Shown: positions 20,985-56,583, counted from the stretch's first letter. The stretch is 64,000 nt of DNA from Halocaridina rubra (GCA_037179515.1 JAXCGZ010009438.1:105001-169000); one strand, 5' to 3'. Translations and numbers: made by a program. Notes: generated from the sequence alone by a model not told the origin.

Positions 20985-21513
20985 AATAGTTGTTTAAATA
21001 ATATGCATATTAAACCATTTATAGTAAGAGTTCATTACATACAGAAAAACAATAATTCTCTTTCTCTCATGGCTTAAGTCAGCTTAAGCCATTATTACTA
21101 TTATTATTTTTATTATAGCAATAATACTGTAATGAATACTAATAGCATAAGTAATAAATACAGCACAGCATTGTGCTGTTTTAGACACACACATATGCAT
21201 ATGTCTTATATATGTATGTGTGCATTATTATTATTAGTTGTAGTAGCAGTTTTAATATTATTATCCAATACAATATATACTTATCAGACTGTTGGTTGCT
21301 ACCTCCCTTCCCAAATCTGGTAAAACCCATGCCCCTTTCCTCTTTTTGCTGTGTACACAGTATGTGTATATTAAGACCCGCACATACACACACGGGTATT
21401 TGAAAGCGTTGGTAAGAGTTCGTTGAGTTTTCTTCCTCTCACTTTTGTATACATACACACAAATATTACACATTGTTCATATCTCTGAATGTTCGTAAGT
21501 TGAGGAGTGTCTG
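20985..21513 (-). mobile_element. TA-type MITE fragment
   Basis: About 21040-21240 is an inverted copy of the interior of the element at 17673-18795 (CAATAATACTGTAATGAATAC, TAAATACAGCACAGCATTGTG). The right terminus CGTAAGTTGAGGAGTGTCTG ends at 21513 and is followed by TA. The left terminus was not found. Confidence 0.55.
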
Positions 21514-21519
21514 TACTGG

Positions 21520-21775
21520 GATGGGTGGGTGTGGGGGCTTTTCCAGGACATGAAGTGATGGGGGTAAAGCAGCTACAACAGTTGGGCCTCACAGCAGAAA
21601 ATCCTTGCTCTCTTACCTCATGAATGACTCAAGGAGTGTGGTGGTAGGGGAATTGTTGGCAGTCCTTTAACCCAAAGGAGATAAGAGGAATAATTGGGTT
21701 GAATTGTTTTTTGATGAATGAGTGTGCAATGACTGTGCCACCCTCATTACACAGGGGATTGAGGCCATTGTATAT
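21520..21775 (-). repeat. Repeat D copy
   Basis: Minus-strand copy of repeat D (GGTAAAGCAGCTACAACAGTTGG, GGCCTCACAGCAGAA.GATC-like block, CCCTCATTACACAGGGGATTG). About 250 bp, non-coding. Confidence 0.7.
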
Positions 21776-21779
21776 GTGT

Positions 21780-22365
21780 TTATTTTTAACGTGGCACCTT
21801 ATATTTACAAAAAATCAAGACACTATTGATCCTTTTTTCTAGGATCTTCATCTTAGGAGATTTTTTATTTTCAAATTTCATATCACAGGACTTTGCTCAA
21901 GTCTCCTCCTTAGCTCTAAAGTGAACAGGTGATGCTACAGAGTAACATCTGACATGGAGACCCGTTGCAGTAATAGGTTTTACATATTTTTTTTTATTTC
22001 TTCATTAATGTAAGTACTTATCATAATCACTGGTAGTCCATTATAAGTGAATTTTAGTTATAGTAATGTTTAATGTCTTTTACAAATGACCCTAAGCAGT
22101 TGATATTATTGATCCCTAAGCTGCCTAGCTAAATAGAACTGAATCCCTGAAGAAGTGTACTACAGATTCAGGGCTTTCCCACTGAGCTTTCAGGGAGTGT
22201 ATGTTGTGTTGTTAGCATATTTGGTTGTATGCATTGCATAGGACACAAGAACCTTAAGCAGTAATAGTGTGTGATTGAGGGTGGTGGCAAGTCAGTATCA
22301 TGATGGACAGGTAATTTCACTTTAAAACATGAATAAATACTGTTTTATCAAGCTATAGTCATTAT
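21780..22365. other. Non-coding, nothing recognised
   Basis: Low-complexity AT-rich spacer between the converging KNL2-like and TTC30 genes. Nothing gene-like or structured was seen apart from isolated short words shared with other repeats. Confidence 0.4.
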
Positions 22366-22368
22366 GTA

Positions 22369-22699
22369 CAGGGGGTCCTCGGTTTACGATGTTTCATGGT
22401 TACGACGTATCTGTCATAAATTATTTTCCTTTTTCTTTATTATATAATTTTTGGCCTGTATTATGTCTCCCAAGCATAAAGCAGATTCTTTTGATGGCTG
22501 TGCTTCCAGGAAAAGGAAAGCCATCACCATGGAAGTGAAATTAGAGATAGTGAAACACAGGGAAAAGGGAGAAACTTTACTACCGCATTAGCATACTTGG
22601 CAAATAGGTATTTATTTAGGTGTGTTCTAACATATTCTGAAAATCGGGTTACACCACATCTTGAGAAACAGAACTTTGATGCAAGTCAAGAACATCCTT
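22369..22699 (+). mobile_element. Internally deleted Tigger (MITE), copy 2, with TA duplication
   Basis: Left end CAGGGGGTCCTCGGTTTACG preceded by TA. The right end is diverged but the reverse complement still reads AAAGGATGTTCTTGACTT and is followed by TA. The retained N-terminal coding part is MSPKHKADSFDGCASRKRKA followed by EVKLEIVKHREKGET, the start of a pogo/Tigger helix-turn-helix domain. It then jumps to the 3' end. It lies 220 bp beyond the stop of TTC30. Confidence 0.85.
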
Positions 22700-22917
22700 T
22701 ATAGCAGCAACAGACCGAGTAGGTATAGAAATATAATGTGAATGATAAAGTTTTATTCATTGTTAATAAATTAATATATAGTATAGATATGTTCAAATTT
22801 AATGAAGAAAATAAAAAAAATTTCTCTGTTGATAAATTACTGTACAGTACAGATAAGTTAAAACTGTACTAATTATTAAAATAAAACTAAATTCATAATA
22901 TGACAGCAAAGATAGAG

Positions 22918-41205
<18,288 letters not shown>

Positions 41206-41490
41206 GTTTCTCACTAACATCAAACAACGAAATAAGATGATGTATCTCAACAATCCTGCCACTCAGATTCTTGTGCTGGAATGTGTCAAAATTTTCACCT
41301 AATGAAATATATTATTTATCTAATATCTTAAAAAATAAAAAATCTGTCAAAAATACAAAATTATATTTTAAAAATTGACTATAATTTATTCTGTATATCT
41401 CAAAATGATAAAACAATATTTATTAATTAACAATAATATTGTAGCAAACGATAGTTTCTATTTGCTACTTTTCAATCGTGTAAATAAATG

Positions 41491-41503
41491 GTTGCTAGGC
41501 AAC
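41491..41503 (-). promoter_or_regulatory. Candidate RFX X-box upstream of TTC30
   Basis: GTTGCTAGGCAAC fits the X-box consensus RYYNYY-N(1-3)-RRNRAC at every position with a 1-nt spacer. It lies 286 bp upstream of the TTC30 start codon. RFX factors binding X-boxes are the known activators of ciliary and IFT genes, so the position next to an IFT gene is meaningful. Binding is not shown. The site is palindromic, so strand is nominal. Confidence 0.65.
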
Positions 41504-41510
41504 GATGCAA

Positions 41511-41592
41511 TCTTCTTCTTCTTCTTCTTCTTCTTCTTCTTCTTCTTCTTCTTCTTCTTCTTCTTCTTCTTCTTCTTCTTCTTCTTCTTCTT
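41511..41592. repeat. (CTT)n microsatellite
   Basis: About 27 CTT units, a pure pyrimidine tract, starting 8 bp after the X-box in the spacer between TTC30 and FABP. Ser, Phe and Arg homopolymer ORFs here are artefacts. Confidence 0.97.
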
Positions 41593-41823
41593 TTCCCACT
41601 TTTATGTGGGATCGATGTTTCTGGCCAGTGTTCTCCAGTCAAATTATATTGCATATATTATTGAAAATCAGTTGGAGATTGTTATGTTTATATCAATATA
41701 TAAAAGTAAATGGACTGTACTGAACAAGAATATGCTAACACAAATAGACAGATAGACAGAGCTAGATGGCTAGGTAGATAGAGATATTGATAGATATTGG
41801 TACAGTTGTTTTTACGTCAAGGA

Positions 41824-41824
<1 letters not shown>

Positions 41825-41906
<82 letters not shown>

Positions 41907-41930
41907 TAATACTAATACTAATACTAATAC

Positions 41931-41997
<67 letters not shown>

Positions 41998-41999
41998 CG
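41825..41999. repeat. (AAT)n with internal (AATACT)n block
   Basis: Two (AAT)n arrays flank four or five AATACT units at about 41910-41935. The right end abuts the 3' terminus of a LINE-B fragment. A degenerate GATA-like tract lies just before it, at about 41745-41790. Confidence 0.95.
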
Positions 42000-42009
42000 A
42001 CAGTTTTCC

Positions 42010-42475
42010 CCCATGTGATTACCTAATTGTGCTTACAGGAAAGAGCCCAAAGCTCGTATCTTCCCGTCTCCTGATCGATTCCATTTTCTACTTAGTGATA
42101 CTTATCATACCTGTCCTTAAAACTATGGATTGAGATAGCATTAGCTGCCTCCTCGCTTAGCCAATTCCAATTATCAACTACTCTTACACTGAAAAAGTAC
42201 TTCCTTACATCCTGCAAAGCAGTTTTCATAGGAAGCTCCAAACTATGACCTCTAGTTCTAGAAACAGCCATATCAAAATATCGATCCCTATCCACTCAAT
42301 CATGACCATGAAGGAATTTAAAGACTGTCACCATATCCCCCTCAATCTTATAGCTTCTAGTGATGGTAAGTCTAATTCCCTCAGCCTCTCATCATAACTG
42401 AGATTGTGTATTTTTGGCACCAGTTTCATGGCATGTCTTTGAACTTTTTCAAGCTTAGCTATGTGCTTTTTGCAT
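42010..42475 (-). mobile_element. LINE-B 3' end fragment
   Basis: Minus strand. Codes for HIAKLEKVQRHAMKLVPKIH, YDERLRELDLPSLEA, GHSLELPMKTALQDVRKYF and [10 protein letters not shown] with frame breaks, then the GGGCTCTTTCCTGTAAGCACAAT 3' UTR. It ends against the (AAT)n array. Confidence 0.85.
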
Positions 42476-42714
42476 ATGAGATAGGTGTTAGGAGGTTTGT
42501 CATGAGATGATGCGGTGATAGTAAAGCAATTGCTGATGTCAGGCCTCATGTCAGAAGATCTGTAATAATATTCTCTTAATGTAGTCTTTCATTTTAGTTT
42601 TATCATTGTAGACCTTCTAATTGTAATTATAATTTATAATTCTCTTACCATTGTTCATCTTATGTGCAGATGCTTGTAGCTGTATTTAGGTAGAATTAAG
42701 CCTTAAATACTACT

Positions 42715-42910
42715 ATGGTTTATTACAAGATCCTTACCCACTTGTGTGTAGTTGACCCAAACAGGGTGGTGTGTGGGTATTGTGGCAACCCTTTATCCTC
42801 CAAGGAGCTAAGAGGAGTAATCAAGATATATTGGCCTCTGATGAATGTATGCTTTGACTCGGTAACCCCTTTACAAAAAGGGACTGCGGATATTAGCTGT
42901 GTGTACGTGC
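42715..42910 (-). repeat. Repeat D copy
   Basis: Minus-strand repeat D (GATCCTTACCCACTTGTGTG, CAAGGAGCTAAGAGGAGTAA, GACTCGGTAACCCCTTTACA). Confidence 0.65.
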
Positions 42911-43063
42911 ATATTAGGTAGTTGTTTCTGACAAACCCCTTTGGAGACGAGTAGCTAACTGTGGCTTGAAATTTTACAGTCAGATGCCCTACCTGACACC
43001 AACTCTCTCCATTTATACAAGTTTGAGTCCCGCATTAAGCTATGTTTGCTCCTCTTCTGTCTG

Positions 43064-43645
<582 letters not shown>

Positions 43646-43726
43646 GCTGCTGATAAATTATTGCTTTACTGACGGCCTTCAAAATAATCTATTCCCTAAA
43701 TAGATAACCTTTCTCTTGAGACTCAC

Positions 43727-43860
43727 CTGGAGGAACTCCGATATATAAATATAGTCCCACCAGAGGCGCTGATAGTCGTTATACAGCTTGCGCTGGGTGG
43801 TAGTTGTCGGAAATATAGCAGGTTCCAGTTGTGTAGTTCCATAACTATCCAAAACTACAT
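43727..43860 (+). other. Candidate non-coding first exon of the FABP gene
   Basis: The ATG exon of the FABP gene is preceded by a good splice acceptor (TTTTTCTGTATTGCCAG, ending 45076), so a 5' UTR exon should lie upstream. The plus strand here is non-repetitive, GC-richer than its surroundings and ends in a strong donor, ACAT/GTAAGT at 43861. The exon start is not defined. A minus-strand open frame with its own GTGAGT donor also exists here, so strand and role are uncertain. Confidence 0.3.
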
Positions 43861-44145
43861 GTAAGTTTAAGTTTTTTCACAGTGAAGATCAATTTCCTAA
43901 TGCATTAAAATGAGAGATTTGTGCATTGCTCTAATTAAATATGATATAAAATCAGATTTAAAAGAAGAATATTTAGTCAAAAGAGCTTTTCACCTTTGTT
44001 CACAAATGCCTTCTTGCGTGTATAGGCTCGTAATTTCATCCATTAAGCTGCACATACCGGAAAAAAGAACAATTTCTTCCCTTTGAAAAAGAAGCTCCAT
44101 TTGCCACCTTTTAAATAAACGACATTTTGCTCTCCTTAATATTTT

Positions 44146-44460
44146 CTAGGTTGTGTCCTTGAAATTAATTTTCGCAGGTAACGGATATACTGTATTAATC
44201 TCACTGAATTCAGGCAGCAGTTTTTGTGAAAGGTATAACCATGTGCTTGCATACATATCTCCTTCCTCCACCTTATCGTATCCAAATTTATTCAGCAGTG
44301 GATATGTGGACACCTCTATCCATTCTTCTTGTATTTTATCAAGAATTTTTACGGACTCCATTTCCATGAGTTACTTATCGAGCCACTTCTGTAAAAGTTT
44401 ATATGGTTCCTTGTTCCTTTCAAAAATTCACATCCCCGGAATACTCGTCCATTTTTTTTT
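44146..44460 (-). pseudogene. Unrecognised coding-like remnant
   Basis: Minus-strand ORF of 73 codons (MEMESVKILDKIQEEWIEV, ..YASTWLYLSQKLLPEFSEI) preceded in another frame by ERNKEPYKLLQKWLDK, with a stop between them. The amino-acid use looks protein-like, but I do not recognise the family. It may be a transposase or retrogene piece in the 5' part of the FABP locus. Confidence 0.3.
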
Positions 44461-45085
44461 TTTTTTAGGATGGGATAGGATAGGAGGGGAAAAAGGGGAG
44501 GGGATTAAGGATATAAGGGAATTGGAGGGAAAAGCACGAAAATTAAATAAAGTAAGAGATAAAAAAGAGAGGGGCAGACCCTCGTGCTAAGTTTTGATCT
44601 GGAATTCAGATTCTGTGTGATTCCATTTTGATCGATCTTGATCGTCCATTCGAGATCATCACTATAGAAATACGTTGCCTTTCATAATATATTTTATCCC
44701 TCACATATATAGAAAGTAAGCCCTATTATAATTCAAATTTTTATATACTAAAAATTTACTTACAACAGGTCTCTTGAGACAGGGAAATATATAATTTGAT
44801 GGAGTTTTTTTCTAACAACATAAACAAATGCTGTTTACTCTTTCTTCGTAATGTCCATAACACTGACACAAAGCTTCATTTGGAATAAAACAAAATAATG
44901 CGTAGCGATAAATCTCTACTCTGAAAGCTTAATGATTGAATAATATATTTCATTGTACTTCATTTTCTTTATTGATACTTTTCAAAATTTAATAGAAAAT
45001 ATTTTCACCCTGGTAAACATTTAAAATGGATATATAGTTTTTCTAGTGATGGTTTTTCTGTATTGCCAGACAGACCAAGCTAAGC

Positions 45086-50360
<5,275 letters not shown>

Positions 50361-50750
50361 TTATTTTTACTACATGTAAAACTCAGAGTAATTTTCATTA
50401 CGATTATTTAATAAGAGAAATGTGGCTGTTCAATTAGGCTTAAAAACTCATGAAATTAGTTTTACAGGAAGTTCTTTAACATCCATATTGGAGAATATAA
50501 CTAGAATGCTACCTCACTGCAATATTTCTTAGTGTGTATTAATATTAATGGCGTTTTTGTTGTACCATTCTTGTACAACATCAAAAAGTGTTTCGTTTGT
50601 ATGTTTAAGAATGAATACACGCTGTCTTTCATAGATTTGATGACAGTTTGTGTCTCGCACGTATATGGGTGTTTATTTACATGCTAGTTAAATTTATTAT
50701 CAATTAAAAATTAATAAAAACTGATTCCTAACTGTGTCACTGAATGTTCC

Positions 50751-50753
<3 letters not shown>

Positions 50754-50819
<66 letters not shown>
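50754..50819. repeat. (AC)n microsatellite
   Basis: About 33 AC units joining the FABP 3' flank to the truncated 5' end of a LINE-B copy. Confidence 0.97.
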
Positions 50820-50821
<2 letters not shown>

Positions 50822-51332
50822 GACAAGGAAATGTTCAGAAATATTTATGTAACCTATGTGAGGCCAAAACTGGAATATGCAGCCCCCTTTTGGAATCCGC
50901 ACTTGAAAAAACTGGTGCCAGAAATACGCAATCTCAGTTATGATGAGAGGCTGAGGGAATTAGACTTACCATCACTCGAAGCTAGAAGAGTGAGGGGGGG
51001 ATATGGTGACAGTCTTTAAATTCCTTCATGGTTATGATAGAGTGGATAGGGATCGATATTTTGACATGGCTGGCTCTAGAACTAGAGGTCATAGTTTGAA
51101 GCTTCGTAAGAAAACTTCTTCGCAGGATGTAAGGAAATACTTTTTCAGTGTAAGAGTAGTTGATAATTGGAATTGGCTAAGCGAGGAGGTAGTTAATGCT
51201 ATCTCAATCCATAGTTTTAAGGACAGGTATGATAAGTATCACTAAGTATAAAATGGAACCGATCAGGAGACGGGAAGATACGAGCTTTGGGCTCTTTCCC
51301 GTAAACACAATTAGGTAATCACAATTAGGTAA

Positions 51333-51379
<47 letters not shown>

Positions 51380-51430
51380 CTTTGGGCTCTTTCCCGTAAA
51401 CACAATTAGGTAATCACAATTAGGTAATCA
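50820..51430 (+). mobile_element. LINE-B 3' copy with duplicated 3' terminus
   Basis: Starts inside the ORF at ATGGACAAGGAAATGTTC directly after (AC)n, has an internal deletion (KHIAKLEKVQRH lost) and ends ..[10 protein letters not shown] with a 3' UTR. The 3' end is GTAAACACAATTAGGTAATCAC plus a second AATTAGGTAATCAC unit, then (AC)n at 51335-51376. About 55 bp of the terminus (GAGCTTTGGGCTCTTTCCCG..AATTAGGTAATCACAC) is then repeated once more. Confidence 0.88.
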
Positions 51431-52275
51431 CACACACACAAACGAGAACAATGGTAGATAACTTCAGGAGGATCTAAATAGTCTGCATGAGTGGTCAGAA
51501 AAGTGGCTAATGAAATTCAATACTTCAAAATGTAAGGTAATGAGAATGGGTACAAGTGCAAGAAGGCCCAAGGTTGACTACTCGGTGGCTGGAGTACAAC
51601 TTCAAGAGACAGAAAATGAGAGAGATCTAGGAGTAAACATACTGGCAGATTTTTGTCTCCAGAAATACATATAAATAGCATAGTAAGGGCAGTATATGCA
51701 TTCTTATCAAATGTAAGGGTAGCCTTCAGGCACATGGACAAAGAAATGTTCAGAAATATTTATGTAACCTATGTGAGGCCAAAACTCGAATATGCAGCCC
51801 CCTTTTGGAATCCACACTTGAAAAAGCACATAGCTAAGCTTGAAAAAGTTCAAAGACATACCACGAAACTGGTGCCAGAAATACGCAATCTCAGTTATGA
51901 TGAGAGGCTGAGGGAATTAGACTTACCATCACTCGAAGCTAGAAGATTGAGAGGGGATATGGTAACAGTCTTTAACTTCCTTCATGGTTATGAAAGAGTG
52001 GATAGGGATCGATATTTTGATATGGCTGGCTCTAGAAATAGAGGTCATAGTTTGAAGCTTCGTAAGAAAACTTCTTTGCAGGATGTAAGGAAATACTTTT
52101 TCAGTGTAAGAGTAGTTGATGATTGGAATTCGCTAAGCGAGGAGGTAGTTAATGCTATCTCAAACCATAGTTTTAAGGACAGGTATGATAAGTATCACTA
52201 AGTATAAAATGGAACCGATCAGGAGACGGGAAGATACGAGCTTTGGGCTCTTTCCCGTAAGCACAATTAGGTAAT
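51430..52275 (+). mobile_element. LINE-B, longest copy (RT C-terminal half)
   Basis: Begins in the RT after the catalytic box (LHEWSEKWLMKFNTSKCKV, MRMGTS, ENERDLGVNILADF), then runs in the 51653-52201 frame through RNIYVTYVRPKLEYAAPFW, YDERLRELDLPSLEARRLRG and VRKYFFSVRVVDDW to the stop. It ends CCCGTAAGCACAATTAGG and passes into (AC)n(AT)n. This copy defines the family. Confidence 0.9.
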
Positions 52276-52720
<445 letters not shown>

Positions 52721-52884
52721 ATCTCATATTTATTTCTCAGTTAACATCAAAATATAATAAGTTTAGGTCAATTTTCTTTATGCTGGTAGAATATATACTT
52801 GCATATTGATTACTGTGAAAATATATTTATTCATTTAATGCAAAATAGGTTATTCTGAGAAGTTAATTCCTCAGCGCCAACATT

Positions 52885-53823
<939 letters not shown>

Positions 53824-53866
53824 CTTCTGTTATTCTGTCAACAGTTCCTTTTATAACATGAATTTT

Positions 53867-53883
53867 GGCTCCTAAAAGGAGCC
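53867..53883 (-). terminator. Histone 3'-end stem-loop (variant form)
   Basis: On the minus strand GGCTCCTTTTAGGAGCC lies 83 bp after the H2B stop codon. It matches the replication-dependent histone mRNA hairpin in its GG-pyrimidine stem and U-rich loop. Such hairpins direct SLBP/U7-dependent cleavage in place of polyadenylation. The usual form is a 6-bp stem with a 4-nt loop; here the spacing allows 6 bp with a 5-nt loop, or 7 bp with 3 nt. The usual ACC(C)A 3' flank is not present (AAAATTC is seen). Confidence 0.7.
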
Positions 53884-53966
53884 GGGATAGATGGAATTAT
53901 CCCTTTAAGGCCTATGATGAGAGCACATTATTCCTCTCATATACGACATTAGCCTTGTTGTTCGAC

Positions 53967-54302
53967 CTACTTGTTACTTAGATATCTTTTGTAGGCCTTT
54001 GTGGCTTCTGACATAGCATGAAGAGCCAGTTCTCCCTTCATGTTCAGCCTCACAGCGGCCTCCACGTCCCAAGGACTGAGTGTTGTCCTTCGGGTGTTTG
54101 TCTTGGCCAACTTGGAGGCTTCCTTGGCCAGTAAGATGAACATATCTTTCATGAAGTCATCAAGGATCTCAAGTGACTTCCGTGAGATGGTCATATCAGG
54201 ATGAACCGTCTTCAGCACCTTCCTGATGTAGGGGATGAGTGTGTACCCTGAAGATGGTGGGCGCCTTTTGGTCGCAGTAGATTTCTCAGCTTTCTTCGGC
54301 AT
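53967..54302 (-). CDS. Divergent histone H2B variant, intronless
   Basis: 111-residue ORF with a histone fold of H2B type: VLKTVHPDMTIS, EASKLAKTNTRRTT, AVRLNMKGELALHAMSEATKA and a final aromatic-containing helix YKRYLSNK. Canonical arthropod H2B is about 123-125 residues and nearly invariant, so both the short N-terminal tail and the many core changes mark a variant. The two acidic-patch glutamates of the canonical protein seem kept (E91, E99). The Lys that is monoubiquitinated in canonical H2B (human K120) aligns with Arg106. It packages DNA with H2A. A stem-loop follows and histone-type promoter boxes precede it, which points to S-phase or germline expression. No other histone gene is in the window, so it is a solitary gene. 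Confidence 0.93.
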   Translation of the reverse strand: MPKKAEKSTATKRRPPSSGYTLIPYIRKVLKTVHPDMTISRKSLEILDDFMKDMFILLAKEASKLAKTNTRRTTLSPWDVEAAVRLNMKGELALHAMSEATKAYKRYLSNK

Positions 54303-54345
54303 GATGCTCGCTCTCGAATTATCTCACATTATGTGTCAGGCGGGA

Positions 54346-54417
54346 CTTATATAGCTTTTGCTAAGCTCCGCCCCATTTTGTTTGATTGGTAGGCGACACT
54401 GTTTCTATCCAATCAAA
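54346..54417 (-). promoter_or_regulatory. H2B variant promoter: TATA, GC box and two CCAAT motifs
   Basis: Reading the minus strand upstream of the ATG: GCTATATAAG at 54355-54346 (44 bp before the ATG), GGGGCGGAGC at 54374-54365, ACCAATCAAA at 54390-54381, and an inverted CCAAT (plus-strand CCAATCAAAA) near 54409-54418. TATA plus paired CCAAT boxes is the usual arrangement of histone gene promoters. Confidence 0.75.
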
Positions 54418-54429
54418 ATGCACAAAACT

Positions 54430-56210
54430 CACGCAAGTATGATTGAATGACCTCTGCAGGATTTATTATTTAGGTGGGAACAGTAATATTAACCGATAAG
54501 ATTTTAAAATAAAAATAGCCGTTACGCTCACGCATTATTTACTAAGAAATAAAATTAATACATTACTAGCAATTTACAGTTTAAATACAATTTATTTAAA
54601 GTTTAATATACTTAGATATAGAACAATACAGCTTGCAGATACTGTCAAGCCAACATCCATCTATCTATCTACCAAGGCTGTCTTTCCCAGTTGGAGGTAG
54701 CTGACATTAAATGGTAATTAATTTACGAATTAAATGTCTTTAGAAGTCTAAATGATTAAAATAAACTGGTATCTCACCCACATAATGTCGGTCTGACAAT
54801 CTTTATAGACTTTATAATAGCAATTAGCGCCTTGTCTATTAATTTATCAACGTGAACAAAGTCTCAGCAAGTGTGTCTCCTTTCTCACTCAAATATAGAT
54901 ATTACTTTTCTACTGATATACTATACTGTTTAGGATATAAAAGGCAATATTCTTTCTAATACAATCATAAAGGACACATTTTTCATCGGATCTAGTGAAC
55001 ATTAACCCATTCCAGCATAAAAGGGAGAAATTCTTATTGCTTGATCAGTTTTTAAGTATGTGGAAGTTAAATTAAGTTAATCTAAACTGCTTTAGAGGTG
55101 TAGAACCGAGATATATTTATTAAGCTTACAACTCCGACACTGCCTATAATTTAAAAGAATTTATGCTGATACTGATAGTCTCGATATCAAAATTTCGCCT
55201 ATATTCTTTTTTCCATTTTCCCATTGACAACATTTGTCATTATGTTTGTTTTATATGTTTGCAACCACGAACACAAGACTTTACCCACGACAAAAACATT
55301 TTGTAAATGAAAAATGGTAGTCTATGTACTAGGACATTTTCCAAGGCCTAAGTATCAGCAATTTTTGCCTGGTTGTACCCTCGAATATTCCAAGTGATCG
55401 CATCCATTAATGTCATAATTAGTCCCCATTCAAATTGTAGTAGACACAGACATCAGAAATAGAGAATTAGACCTGGATATTCTTCTTAAAGACCCGCGGT
55501 GGGACCTATAAACACTAAAATAGACCGTTACGCATTACTACATGTATGAGTTCATATTTAAAGCATTTTAATGATAAGGGAAAAAGATGTTACCACTCTC
55601 CGTGTCTTCAGAAATACTTACGCCCTCATTAACCTAACTTTTCTAACCTATATTTAAATAGAATTGACGGAGAAGAGGTTATCCTCCTTTTTTGTTAGAT
55701 AAATTGTAAACGATTTAAGTTATTAGAAAGAGTATTGCTTTTTACGTCTGAACAGTGTAGTATATCAGTAGAAAAATAATACTTAAGGGAAATAAAAATC
55801 TATATTTGAGTGAGAAAAAGAGACATGACTTCGTTAACCTCAACGTGAGTGACCTCAATTTTGAAGTCGAGAAGTACAACGGATAAATGGGTAAAAGATT
55901 CAAGCTGATAGCAGTAATGTAAAGAAGAGAGATCCGACCTAGTCTATGTCTATTATTTTCCCCAAGCTAACGGGAAACGATAGCTTCGTATACGTTTTCC
56001 AATACGAGAATGAATGCTCAAAGGTCGAGATATTAATCTTTCTCCAAATTTGAACCAACGAGAACATTGGTTTACTTTTCAGTGGAATGGTATTGCTTTG
56101 TTTCATATAAACCTGTCATTTTAATTAGAGAGCCTACATTCTGTAACTTACGGGTACTCTATTTCATGATTTTGCATTTCTTTAGGGCAGTTCTCGATTT
56201 CTTTATATTT
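54430..56210. other. Unique AT-rich spacer
   Basis: Between the divergent H2B and lectin genes. There is only a SINE-B fragment at about 55418-55505 (CCCCATTCAAATTGTAGTAG). No ORF with recognisable content was found. Confidence 0.45.
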
Positions 56211-56212
56211 TT

Positions 56213-56583
56213 GGATCAACTGAGGAATCTCCCCCTAGACCAACCCAGGGGGAGGTTCTTCAGTTGATCTGAGTTAGGGGGAGATTCTTCAGTACTGTCT
56301 GTCTGTCTGTTTAGGTTTGGTTAGATTATGTTAGATCAGGTTGGGTTAGGTCTTTATTTTGTAATTGAAATTTATCCAACTATTCATATATTCCAAGGTT
56401 GATAGACCAAACCTAACCTAACCTAACCAAACTAACCCAATCTAACCTAACACATCCCTTCCCATCTGACATGTCACAACACTCCCCATCTCTAGTTTCT
56501 CTCTGAAATTGTTACGCCGGGCACTCGGGGGGGGGGGAGAGATTCTTCAGTTGATCTCTGGGGGGAAGATTCTTCAGTTGATC
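56213..56583. repeat. Repeated G5-AGATTCTTCAGTTGATC motif, five copies
   Basis: The word GGGGGAGRTTCTTCAGTTGATC occurs inverted at 56214-56237 and direct at 56247-56270. A partial direct copy lies at 56275-56293, and two more follow at about 56531-56557 and 56559-56583. The first two form a hairpin with arms of about 24 bp and a short loop. Between copies 3 and 4 lie TTAGG/CCTAA-like words (56320-56455) and a repeat E fragment. Confidence 0.8.

Noticed and set aside
22360..22700. A functional pogo-type DNA-binding gene
   Set aside because: Only the first part of the domain is present and the copy shares its deletion with another MITE.
41472..42018. Ser, Phe, Arg, Asn, Leu and Ile homopolymer ORFs here and at 42955-43703
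   Set aside because: Trinucleotide microsatellite translations with no flanking gene structure.
43727..43865. Minus-strand open frame YGTTQLEPAIFPTTTTQRKL.. with GTGAGT donor as a coding exon
   Set aside because: No partner exon or family match; a plus-strand 5' UTR exon of FABP explains the locus equally well. Left only as a low-confidence candidate.
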